Shown: piece by piece, positions 1-8,110 of the stretch
Layout: every line of letters starts with the position of its first letter
How positions within the stretch are numbered: position 1 is the first letter of the stretch
Assembly (NCBI GenBank): GCA_947461635.1
Contig: CANHMH010000007.1
Location: 1 to 42,783 of the forward strand
Source of the DNA: Flavobacteriales bacterium
GTDB taxonomy: Bacteria; Bacteroidota; Bacteroidia; Flavobacteriales_D; Crocinitomicaceae
Direction of reading: 5' to 3'
Length of the DNA: 42,783 nucleotides
Notes under the pieces: model-generated
The model's database searches: none
What the model saw: only the letters and a program-made list of their open reading frames with translations
Told to the model about the DNA's origin: nothing
Made by a program: the position numbers and the translations under genes

Positions 1-702
1 AAATACCAAGCAAGCGCTTGGGCAGAAGCAGGAAGAATGTTCGTCCCATATTACCGACAAGCACACATTCGTTCATACGAATTACTGGAGAAAGGTGGTC
101 GCGAAGCTTTACTTTTTGCTTATGAAGACATCAAAAATGCCTTTCAATATTACCTAGATCATTACAATCATGGACGTCCAATTATTCTTGCCGGACACAG
201 TCAAGGTAGTACACATTTGAGAATGATTCTTGAAGATTTTTTTGACAACAAAGAACTTCGAGGACAATTAGTTGCAGCATATATTCCTGGAATTGGGATA
301 TCCCATAATGAATTTAAAAGCATTCCCTTAATGAATTCCGCGCGTCAAACGGGTGGATTTGTTACATGGAATACCTTCAAGAAAAATGTAGACCAAGATT
401 CATACCGTCGCTGGTATAAAGGGAAAGCTGTTGTCAATCCAGTTACGTGGCAGACCTCAGGGACAGCAACAAAGGACCAACACCTCGGGTTTTTATATTC
501 CAATGATGATCTTTTTTGTCATTGTTTTGAAACCTCCGTAATGGACGGAGCTATTTGGATTTCACGTCCTTGCTCCTATCTTGGACTCGTTTCGTGGACC
601 ATGAAAAACCTTCATGTGGGCGATGTGAATTTGTTTTGGAAGGACATTCAAGAAAATGCAAAATTAAGAGCGCGAACTTATTTGCTCGAAAAAGGTTCAT
701 AA
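1..702 (+). CDS. DUF3089-like alpha/beta hydrolase family protein (5'-truncated by window edge)
   Basis: Frame is open from base 1 (KYQASAWAEAGRMFVPYYRQAHIRS...); nucleophile-elbow-like motif GHSQGS. Confidence 0.75.
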   Translation, partial: KYQASAWAEAGRMFVPYYRQAHIRSYELLEKGGREALLFAYEDIKNAFQYYLDHYNHGRPIILAGHSQGSTHLRMILEDFFDNKELRGQLVAAYIPGIGISHNEFKSIPLMNSARQTGGFVTWNTFKKNVDQDSYRRWYKGKAVVNPVTWQTSGTATKDQHLGFLYSNDDLFCHCFETSVMDGAIWISRPCSYLGLVSWTMKNLHVGDVNLFWKDIQENAKLRARTYLLEKGS

Positions 703-762
703 GTCTAATTTTCGGTTCAAAACTTCCCCTTCCATTTCATTGACGATTCTTTTTTTGCTTTG

Positions 763-770
763 TATATTTG
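763..770 (+). promoter_or_regulatory. Bacteroidota-type -7 box (TAnnTTTG) upstream of gcvP
   Basis: TATATTTG, 21 nt before the ATG at 792. Confidence 0.45.
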
Positions 771-791
771 TGCACGCAAAAAAGAACATTC

Positions 792-3617
792 ATGACACCA
801 TTTTCTAGAAGACACATCGGACCGAGTGAAGCAGAGAAAAAAGCCATGTTGGCTACAATCGGCATCGACTCGATTTCAACATTGATTGACCGTACCATTC
901 CTGCCCAAATTCGTTTGGACGGCGAATTAAAAATCGCGGATGCGATGACGGAACAAGAATATTTACAGCATGTTTCAGAATTGGCGGCGAAAAACCAAGT
1001 GTTCAAGTCATTCATTGGTTTAGGTTACCATGAAACAATTGTTCCCAGTGTCATCTTGAGAAATGTTTTAGAAAATCCAGGATGGTATACGGCATATACG
1101 CCTTACCAAGCGGAGATTTCACAAGGACGTCTGGAAGCTTTATTGAATTTCCAAACCATGGTTTTGGATTTAACAGGAATGGAGATTGCTAATGCATCTT
1201 TATTGGATGAAGGAACAGCTGCTTCAGAAGCGATGATTATGTTCTACAACTCGCGTTCAAGAGCAGAAGTTCAAGCTGGAAAAAATAAATTTTTCGTCGC
1301 AGAAGATTCATTGCCTCAAAGCATTGATGTCATGCTCGGACGCGCCATTAATTTAGGCATTGAATTGGTAACAGGAAACATCGAATTATTTGAAGGTTCT
1401 GCAGAATATTTTGGTGCGTTTATCCAAAATCCAAGTGCACATGGGCACGTTCGTGACTTAACATCAAAAATTGCTCAATTGAAAGGACACGGAATTCAAG
1501 TTGCTGTAGCAGCAGATATTCTTTCAATGGTTGTCTTAAAATCACCAGGAAGCATGGGTGCTGATGTTGTTTTGGGTTCTTCCCAACGATTTGGCGTTCC
1601 AATGGGTTATGGTGGGCCTCACGCGGCGTTCTTTGCAGCTAAAGAAGAGTATAAACGAAATATTCCAGGAAGAATTATCGGTGTTTCAAAAGATGCTGAT
1701 GACAATTTCGCACTTCGCATGGCGCTTCAAACAAGAGAACAACACATCAAACGCGATAAAGCGACTTCTAATATTTGTACAGCACAAGCATTACTATCCG
1801 TAATGGCAAGTATGTACGCTGTTTACCACGGTCCAGACGGAATCCGGGAAATTGCAAATCATGTACATGAATTAGCAACGAAAACAGCAGCAGGATTAGC
1901 TGCAAAAGGAATCACATTAGGAACGGATTCTTACTTCGATACACTTTGGATAAAAGGTGTTGATTGTACAAGTGTTCGTGCAAAAGCGGAAGCGCAAAAA
2001 TTAAATTTCCGATATATCTCTGATTCAGAATTGAGCATCAGCTTTGGCGAGCCACATACAATGGATGATGTTCATGCTATTTTAGCATGTTTCGACGCTC
2101 AATCGTCAGAAGGTTCATCGAAACTTTCTTCCGATTTGAAAAGAACTGATAACGTACTAAGTCATCCGGTATTTAACAGCCATCATTCTGAATCTCAAAT
2201 GATGCGTTATTTGAAACGTTTGGAAAACAAAGACCTTTCGTTGGTTCATAGTATGATTCCTTTAGGTTCTTGCACCATGAAGTTGAATGCTGCTACTGAA
2301 TTAATGCCAATTACCAATCCGCAATTCGCGAATTTACACCCATTTGCTCCGGTTGAACAAGCCGCAGGATACCATGAGATGTTTAAACAATTGTCTTTAG
2401 ATTTATCTGAAAGTACTGGATTTGCCGGTGTTTCCCTTCAGCCAAACTCTGGTGCGCAAGGAGAATACGCAGGACTGATGGTCATCAAAGCATTCCATGA
2501 ATCAAATGGTGATACGCAACGTAAAAAAATGATTATCCCGTCATCTGCGCATGGAACCAATCCTGCTTCTGCGGTGATGGCTGGATTTGAAGTAGTTGTG
2601 ACTGGTTGCGATGAAAATGGAAACATTGACATCGAGGAGTTACGCCGCGTTGCGATTGACTTGAAAGATGTATTAGGTGGAATCATGGTGACGTATCCGT
2701 CTACACATGGTGTGTACGAAGAAGGAATTCGTGAAATTACTTCGATTATCCACGAAAACGGTGGACAAGTATACATGGATGGTGCGAATATGAATGCTCA
2801 AGTTGGATTAACAAATCCTGGGAATATCGGTGCGGACGTTTGTCACTTGAACTTACACAAGACATTCGCTATTCCACACGGTGGTGGTGGTCCAGGTATG
2901 GGGCCAATTGGCGTTGCTGCACACTTACTTCCATTCTTACCAGGAAGTCCAATCGTGAAAACAGGAGGAGAAAAAGCAATTCATGCAATTTCTGCAGCGC
3001 CATTTGGAAGTGCATTGATTCTATTAATTTCTTACGCTTACATCAAGATGTTAGGCGCAAAAGGACTTCGTGAATCTACGGAAATTGCGATTTTAAATGC
3101 GAATTACATCGCTGCAGGGTTGAAAGGTCACTACGACATTCTTTACACAGGGAAAAATGGTACTGTAGCTCACGAAATGATCTTAGACTGTCGCGATTTC
3201 AAACGCACAGCAGAAGTAGAAGTAGCCGACATGGCGAAACGCTTGATTGATTTCAACTTCCATGCACCTACGGTATCTTTCCCAGTTGCTGGAACCTTGA
3301 TGATTGAACCAACAGAATCTGAAGATAAAGAAGAATTAGATCGCTTTATCATTGCCATGATTAAAATCCGTGAGGAAATTCGTCAAATCGAAAACGGTGA
3401 AGCAGACAAAATAAATAACTTGCTCAAAAATGCGCCACATACAGCGGATTGCATCATCAACAAAGAATGGAATTACCCATACACACCTCAAGAAGCGGCT
3501 TATCCAGTTGCTTATTTGAAAGAGTGGAAATATTGGGTGCCTGTTCGACGTGTTGACAATGCATTTGGTGACCGAAATTTGGTTTGCTCTTGTCCAAGTA
3601 TTGAGAGTTACCAGTAA
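792..3617 (+). CDS. gcvP: Glycine dehydrogenase (aminomethyl-transferring), P-protein
   Basis: Full-length P-protein (FSRRHIGPSEAEKKAML..., PLGSCTMKLNAATELMPITNP..., LHKTFAIPHGGGGPGMGPIGV). ORF track begins at TTG 768; ATG at 792 preferred. Confidence 0.97.
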   Translation: MTPFSRRHIGPSEAEKKAMLATIGIDSISTLIDRTIPAQIRLDGELKIADAMTEQEYLQHVSELAAKNQVFKSFIGLGYHETIVPSVILRNVLENPGWYTAYTPYQAEISQGRLEALLNFQTMVLDLTGMEIANASLLDEGTAASEAMIMFYNSRSRAEVQAGKNKFFVAEDSLPQSIDVMLGRAINLGIELVTGNIELFEGSAEYFGAFIQNPSAHGHVRDLTSKIAQLKGHGIQVAVAADILSMVVLKSPGSMGADVVLGSSQRFGVPMGYGGPHAAFFAAKEEYKRNIPGRIIGVSKDADDNFALRMALQTREQHIKRDKATSNICTAQALLSVMASMYAVYHGPDGIREIANHVHELATKTAAGLAAKGITLGTDSYFDTLWIKGVDCTSVRAKAEAQKLNFRYISDSELSISFGEPHTMDDVHAILACFDAQSSEGSSKLSSDLKRTDNVLSHPVFNSHHSESQMMRYLKRLENKDLSLVHSMIPLGSCTMKLNAATELMPITNPQFANLHPFAPVEQAAGYHEMFKQLSLDLSESTGFAGVSLQPNSGAQGEYAGLMVIKAFHESNGDTQRKKMIIPSSAHGTNPASAVMAGFEVVVTGCDENGNIDIEELRRVAIDLKDVLGGIMVTYPSTHGVYEEGIREITSIIHENGGQVYMDGANMNAQVGLTNPGNIGADVCHLNLHKTFAIPHGGGGPGMGPIGVAAHLLPFLPGSPIVKTGGEKAIHAISAAPFGSALILLISYAYIKMLGAKGLRESTEIAILNANYIAAGLKGHYDILYTGKNGTVAHEMILDCRDFKRTAEVEVADMAKRLIDFNFHAPTVSFPVAGTLMIEPTESEDKEELDRFIIAMIKIREEIRQIENGEADKINNLLKNAPHTADCIINKEWNYPYTPQEAAYPVAYLKEWKYWVPVRRVDNAFGDRNLVCSCPSIESYQ

Positions 3618-3626
3618 TAAATGAGT

Positions 3627-3656
3627 AAAAAGTCCCTTTCCGAAGGGACTTTTTTA
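3627..3656 (+). terminator. Rho-independent terminator after gcvP
   Basis: AAAAAGTCCCTT-TCCG-AAGGGACTTTTTT perfect stem followed by a T run. Confidence 0.85.
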
Positions 3657-3692
3657 TTTTTAACGTAGTTTCGCACGTAAATTCCAACGAAG

Positions 3693-4409
3693 ATGAAATT
3701 AGATATTCTAGCTTTTGCTGCCCATCCCGATGATGTTGAATTATCCGCTTCTGGTACCTTGTTGCATTATGCATCACAAGGGAAGAAAATCGGAATCATT
3801 GATTTAACCGAAGGTGAATTGGGAACACGTGGATCAGTTGCTGATCGCTATGCTGAATCTGCTGCTGCTGGAAAACTCATGGGCTTAACTGTTCGCAAAA
3901 ACTTGAACATGGGCGATGGATTCTTCGAAATCAATGAAGAAAACAAGCGTAAAATCATTGAACAAATTCGCATCCATCAACCAGAAATCGTTTTGGCAAA
4001 TTGTTTGAGCGATCGACATCCGGACCATGGTCGTGGGGGAAAATTAGTTTCCGATGCCTGTTTTTTAGCTGGACTGCGTAAAATTGAAACCGTTGTTGAA
4101 GGAGTCGCGTTGACACCTCATCGGCCAAGATTGGTATTACATTATATTCAGGACCATTATGTGCATCCTGACATTGTGATGGATGTAACGGCGTTCATGG
4201 AAGAAAAAATCGAAGTGATTAAAGCGTTCCGATCACAGTTTTTCGATCCAGCTTCTACCGAACCAACGACGCCAATTTCTGGTGAAGAATTCTTTCAATT
4301 CATAAAAGGAAGAATGATGCAATATGGACGTCCAATTGGTGTTGAATATGCCGAAGGATTCACTGTTACACGCATTCTTGGGACGAAAGATATTTTTGGT
4401 TTAGTTTGA
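3693..4409 (+). CDS. bshB1: Bacillithiol biosynthesis deacetylase BshB1
   Basis: LDILAFAAHPDDVELSASGTL...DLTEGELGTRGS...DRHPDHGRG: LmbE/PIG-L fold with BshB1-type motifs. Confidence 0.9.
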   Translation: MKLDILAFAAHPDDVELSASGTLLHYASQGKKIGIIDLTEGELGTRGSVADRYAESAAAGKLMGLTVRKNLNMGDGFFEINEENKRKIIEQIRIHQPEIVLANCLSDRHPDHGRGGKLVSDACFLAGLRKIETVVEGVALTPHRPRLVLHYIQDHYVHPDIVMDVTAFMEEKIEVIKAFRSQFFDPASTEPTTPISGEEFFQFIKGRMMQYGRPIGVEYAEGFTVTRILGTKDIFGLV

Positions 4410-4412
4410 TTT

Positions 4413-4580
4413 TAATGTGCTAGTTGCTTAATGTGCTAGTTGCTCAGTCTGCTAATGTGCTAGTTACTTAATGTGCTAATGTGTTAGTGTGAGTAAGCTA
4501 TCGGAGCGTGTCATTAGCAAATAAGTCCATTGGCAAATTAGCACATTAATGCATTAGCAAATTAGCACATTAGTTCATTA
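4413..4580. repeat. TAATGTGC-word array R1 (forward arm, spacer, reverse arm)
   Basis: Repeated TTAATGTGCTAGTTGC... at 4413-4490, then ATTAGCAAATTAGCACATTA words at 4512-4580. Confidence 0.9.
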
Positions 4581-4584
4581 TTCC

Positions 4585-4592
4585 TAACTTTG
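4585..4592 (+). promoter_or_regulatory. Bacteroidota-type -7 box (TAnnTTTG)
   Basis: TAACTTTG immediately after array R1 and 5 nt before the GTG at 4597. Confidence 0.45.
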
Positions 4593-4596
4593 TCAT

Positions 4597-5010
4597 GTGA
4601 AAACGCTGATTCTTATTTTCTTAAGTGCACTATTGTTTCTAGGGAACATTGGGATTCCTGTGTTTACGCATGCTTGTGATGAAGATGGCGTTTTTACCTC
4701 GTTTTTCATCAATCAACAAAACCATTGTCGAGAAGAACAGTCAGATTTACCTCCTTGCTGCCAAAAAGAAAAAAAGAAGAATTGTTGTCACGATGAGAAA
4801 ACAGTGCTACAATTGGATGAAAAATATATTATTACACATGCTTTAGCGATTCCAATTTTTCACATTTCATTTGCAGCGAATCAGACAATTTCATTTGATC
4901 CATACATACTTCATTCTGAAATTATTTCTTTTCAAACGTGGGACGACCCTCCTCCGATAAAGAAATTCGGCAAAGAATTGCTTATTCAACAATGCGTATT
5001 TCGTATTTAA
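4597..5010 (+). CDS. Small secreted Cys/His-rich protein (HYC_CC_PP-like)
   Basis: N-terminal signal-like segment; NHCREEQSDLPPCCQKEKKKNCCHDE; DDPPPIKK near the C-terminus. GTG start. Confidence 0.6.
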   Translation: MKTLILIFLSALLFLGNIGIPVFTHACDEDGVFTSFFINQQNHCREEQSDLPPCCQKEKKKNCCHDEKTVLQLDEKYIITHALAIPIFHISFAANQTISFDPYILHSEIISFQTWDDPPPIKKFGKELLIQQCVFRI

Positions 5011-5084
5011 AATTCTAATCATACGTGCCTCAAAGGACTTGTAAACTCAAGTATCTATCTAGTATTCATGATTAATTTTTAGCT

Positions 5085-7283
5085 ATGAGATATTATTTTT
5101 TAGGATTCCTCCTCATCTGGATGACTTCCAAAACCAATGCACAAATCAAAGGAGTAGTTCTACGACAAGACTCCACAAAAACTAGTCCCATTGAAAATGC
5201 AAAGATTCGTCTTTCCCATTCAAATCAAGGGGTATTTACAAACAAGGATGGACGATTTGAAATAGTTCTTCCCAAACTTTTACCGGACACCCTGATCATC
5301 AGCGCAATGGGTTACTTATCAGACTCCATTGTGGTGACAAAAAATGATCGCTTCGTCGCGTTCACTATTTTACTCATTCCGGTTTCGACAAAAACAGAAA
5401 TTGTCTATCAACTCCGGAAAAATTCCCATCAGATCTCCAAAATGGAAACATTGCACGTGGAAGAAATTGGATCAGGAGAATTGCGAAAAGCAGCTTGCTG
5501 CAATTTATCAGAGTCTTTTGAAACAAATGCTTCCGTAGATGTAAACATTACCGACGCTGTTTCGGGCGCTAAGAAAATTCAACTAATGGGACTTGATGGC
5601 GTATATACTCAAATTCAGATGGAAAACATTCCATACTTGCGTGGACTCGAAAGCTCCTATGGGCTTCAATCCATTCCTGGAACCTGGATCGAATCCATTC
5701 AAATCACAAAAGGAACGGGAAACGTGGTGAATGGCTATGAGTCCATGGCGGGATTAGTGAATTTAGAAATAAAGAAACCAAATGAGATGGAGAAATTCTA
5801 TTTTAACGCATACCAAAATCGTTTTGGCCGATCTGAAATGAATGTGAATGCGGGAACCAAAATCAATCAAAAATGGAGCACAGGAATCCTGGGGCACGCT
5901 TCATCAATGTTTGGGAACATCGATCATAATAAAGATGGATTCCGAGATATACCAATGGGTGATAATCTTGCTTTTATGAATCGTTGGGCTTATCAAGGTA
6001 AGAAAATGGAAGCGCAATTTGGTTTCAATGTATACCAAGATCGCAAAACAGGTGGACAGACAAGCTACTTTCGAGATAATCCAAACGGTTATGGAGTGGT
6101 GATGAATTCACGTCATGCAGATCTTTACGCCAAAACGGGGTTCTTCAGCAAAAAACCTTTGCGCTCATTTGGTGTCGTATACAACCTGAAATACCAATTA
6201 ATAAACGGTGCATTTGGAATTCGCGATTTTCAGGGTGAAGAAAAACGCGCCTATATCAATGCGATTTACGACGATATAATTGCAACAAGTGATCATAAGG
6301 TTAAATTTGGTGCGAGTTTCGTTGGTCTACAAATCCGTCAGCAAGTACAAAATTTGGATCAACTTCGAACAGAAATCGTCCCGGGGATTTTCGGGGAATA
6401 TACCTATACGGGTTCTCGATTAATCACAGTATTAGGAGCGCGTTACGATCAACACTTCACCTATGGCGGACAATTCTCACCTCGAATTCATGCGAAATAT
6501 GCCTTAACCCAGCGAGCAGATCTGCGCGTTACGGCGGGAAAAGGTTGGCGTGTACCAAACTACATGATTGACAATATTTCACTTTTAGCAAATTCCAAAA
6601 CCTGGATTGCTCCTTCGGAAATCAAATCAGAAATATCATGGAATGCTGGAATTTCTTTAGTGAAAGATTTTATCGTTCTCGAAAAAAATGGGAATATCAG
6701 CTTGGACTTCTATCATACACTTTTTCAAAATCAGTTGATTGTTGATCGTGATGTTGCATTGGATGCGATTGTCTTTCAAAATCTTGCAAACTCATCTTAC
6801 TCAAATAGTTTTCAGGTAGAAATGTCGTATTCACCCATTAAGAACTTCGAACTTCGATTTGCCTACAAACATTTAGATGTGAAGGCATTGTACGATGGTG
6901 TAATGCGTCAACAGGTGATGATTCCGAAGAACCGTGGATTCGTTAATCTCGCCTACCGAACGCGAAATAAACGCTGGGAATTCGATGCTACATGTACGAT
7001 TTACGGATCGGGACGTTTACCTGTCATTCTTCAAGCGTCGGGTCTAGAACAGCATGATGAACAAAGTTCAGTGTATCCTATGGTCAACTCACAAATTACG
7101 CATATTTACAAAAAATGGAATTTTTACCTTGGTGGAGAAAATTTAGCGAACTTTAGACAATTGAATCCGATTATTGATGCCCATAATCCTTTTGGAAGTT
7201 CTTTCGATGCAAATAGAGTTTGGGGTCCGATAATGGGTTGGAATGTTTATATGGGAGTTCGATATGCGATTAAACAAAAATAG
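5085..7283 (+). CDS. TonB-dependent receptor with N-terminal carboxypeptidase-regulatory-like domain
   Basis: Signal peptide, IKGVVLRQDS..ENAKIRLSHSNQGVFTNKDGRFEI, plug region (VQLMGLDGVYTQIQMENIP-like), beta-barrel C-terminal half. Confidence 0.9.
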   Translation: MRYYFLGFLLIWMTSKTNAQIKGVVLRQDSTKTSPIENAKIRLSHSNQGVFTNKDGRFEIVLPKLLPDTLIISAMGYLSDSIVVTKNDRFVAFTILLIPVSTKTEIVYQLRKNSHQISKMETLHVEEIGSGELRKAACCNLSESFETNASVDVNITDAVSGAKKIQLMGLDGVYTQIQMENIPYLRGLESSYGLQSIPGTWIESIQITKGTGNVVNGYESMAGLVNLEIKKPNEMEKFYFNAYQNRFGRSEMNVNAGTKINQKWSTGILGHASSMFGNIDHNKDGFRDIPMGDNLAFMNRWAYQGKKMEAQFGFNVYQDRKTGGQTSYFRDNPNGYGVVMNSRHADLYAKTGFFSKKPLRSFGVVYNLKYQLINGAFGIRDFQGEEKRAYINAIYDDIIATSDHKVKFGASFVGLQIRQQVQNLDQLRTEIVPGIFGEYTYTGSRLITVLGARYDQHFTYGGQFSPRIHAKYALTQRADLRVTAGKGWRVPNYMIDNISLLANSKTWIAPSEIKSEISWNAGISLVKDFIVLEKNGNISLDFYHTLFQNQLIVDRDVALDAIVFQNLANSSYSNSFQVEMSYSPIKNFELRFAYKHLDVKALYDGVMRQQVMIPKNRGFVNLAYRTRNKRWEFDATCTIYGSGRLPVILQASGLEQHDEQSSVYPMVNSQITHIYKKWNFYLGGENLANFRQLNPIIDAHNPFGSSFDANRVWGPIMGWNVYMGVRYAIKQK

Positions 7284-7288
7284 TTGGG

Positions 7289-7510
7289 TTAATGTGCTAA
7301 TGTGCTAATGGGTTAATGTGCTAATGGACCAATGTGTTAATTAACCAATGTGCTAATGTGCTAGTTACTTAATGTGCTATTGTGCCAATGGACTAATTTG
7401 CTAATGTGCTAATGGACTAATGTGCTAATGTGCTAGTTACTTAATGTGCTATTGTGCTAATGTGCTAATGTGCTAATGGACCAATGTGTTAATTAACCAA
7501 TGTGCTAATT
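7289..7510 (+). repeat. TAATGTGC-word array R2 with higher-order direct repeats
   Basis: Dense TAATGTGC words; an exact 39-bp direct repeat (7347-7385 = 7419-7457) and an exact 37-bp direct repeat (7321-7357 = 7473-7509). Confidence 0.92.
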
Positions 7511-7556
7511 TGGAGGGGAGATAGTGAGAAATGAATACTTTTTAAATTTATATAGG

Positions 7557-7889
7557 ATGAAAACAATAACCTTAAGTCTATTCTTTGTGCTATTTAGCAC
7601 TATTAGTTTTGGGCAAAAATCAATGACGAGTCAGATTCAGACGAATGCGCAATGTGGTGATTGTAAGGAACGAATCGAAGGGAAATTAAACTATACAAAA
7701 GGAATCAAATTTGCAGAACTCGATGACCAGACGAAAATTGTTACTGTTAAATACGACCCGAGTAAAATTGAACTTCTGACGATCAAGCAAACAATAGCGA
7801 AAATTGGTTATGATGCCGACGACGTAAAAGCGGATAAAGAAGACGTGGAGAAATTACCGAAGTGTTGTCAGCCGAATGGACATGAATAA
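7557..7889 (+). CDS. Secreted heavy-metal-associated (HMA) domain protein
   Basis: Signal peptide MKTITLSLFFVLFSTISFGQ; AQCGDCKERIEGKL CxxC motif; ...KIGYDADDVKADK; C-terminal KCCQPNGHE. Confidence 0.85.
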   Translation: MKTITLSLFFVLFSTISFGQKSMTSQIQTNAQCGDCKERIEGKLNYTKGIKFAELDDQTKIVTVKYDPSKIELLTIKQTIAKIGYDADDVKADKEDVEKLPKCCQPNGHE

Positions 7890-8080
7890 TGTGCTAATGT
7901 GCTAATTAACCAATGTGCTAATTACCTAATGTGCTAATTACCTAATGTGCTAGTTGTTCAATGTGCTAGTTGTCTAATTTGCCAGATAGTCAATGTGCTG
8001 ATTGTTTTATTACGTAGCTGAAGGCCATTAGCAAATTAGTCCATTGTCACATTAATCCATTAGCTCATTACTACATTATA
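7887..8080. repeat. TAATGTGC-word array R3 (forward arm, spacer, reverse arm)
   Basis: Begins at the HMA stop codon; forward words 7887-8005, reverse words 8026-8078. Confidence 0.9.
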
Positions 8081-8082
8081 AC

Positions 8083-8090
8083 TATCTTTG
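8083..8090 (+). promoter_or_regulatory. Bacteroidota-type -7 box (TAnnTTTG) of purF
   Basis: TATCTTTG, 20 nt upstream of ATG 8111, adjoining array R3. Confidence 0.5.
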
Positions 8091-8110
8091 TCGCAAATAT
8101 ACAAAAGACC

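Noticed and set aside
2438-2776. Antisense ORFs within gcvP (e.g. 2438..2776 and 3170..3358, minus)
   Set aside because: Lie wholly on the opposite strand of a confidently identified coding gene, with low-complexity composition; typical spurious antisense ORFs.
7289-7510. CRISPR array
   Set aside because: No constant-length repeat separated by unique constant-length spacers; the period is about 8 nt with variable linkers, and no cas genes are present.
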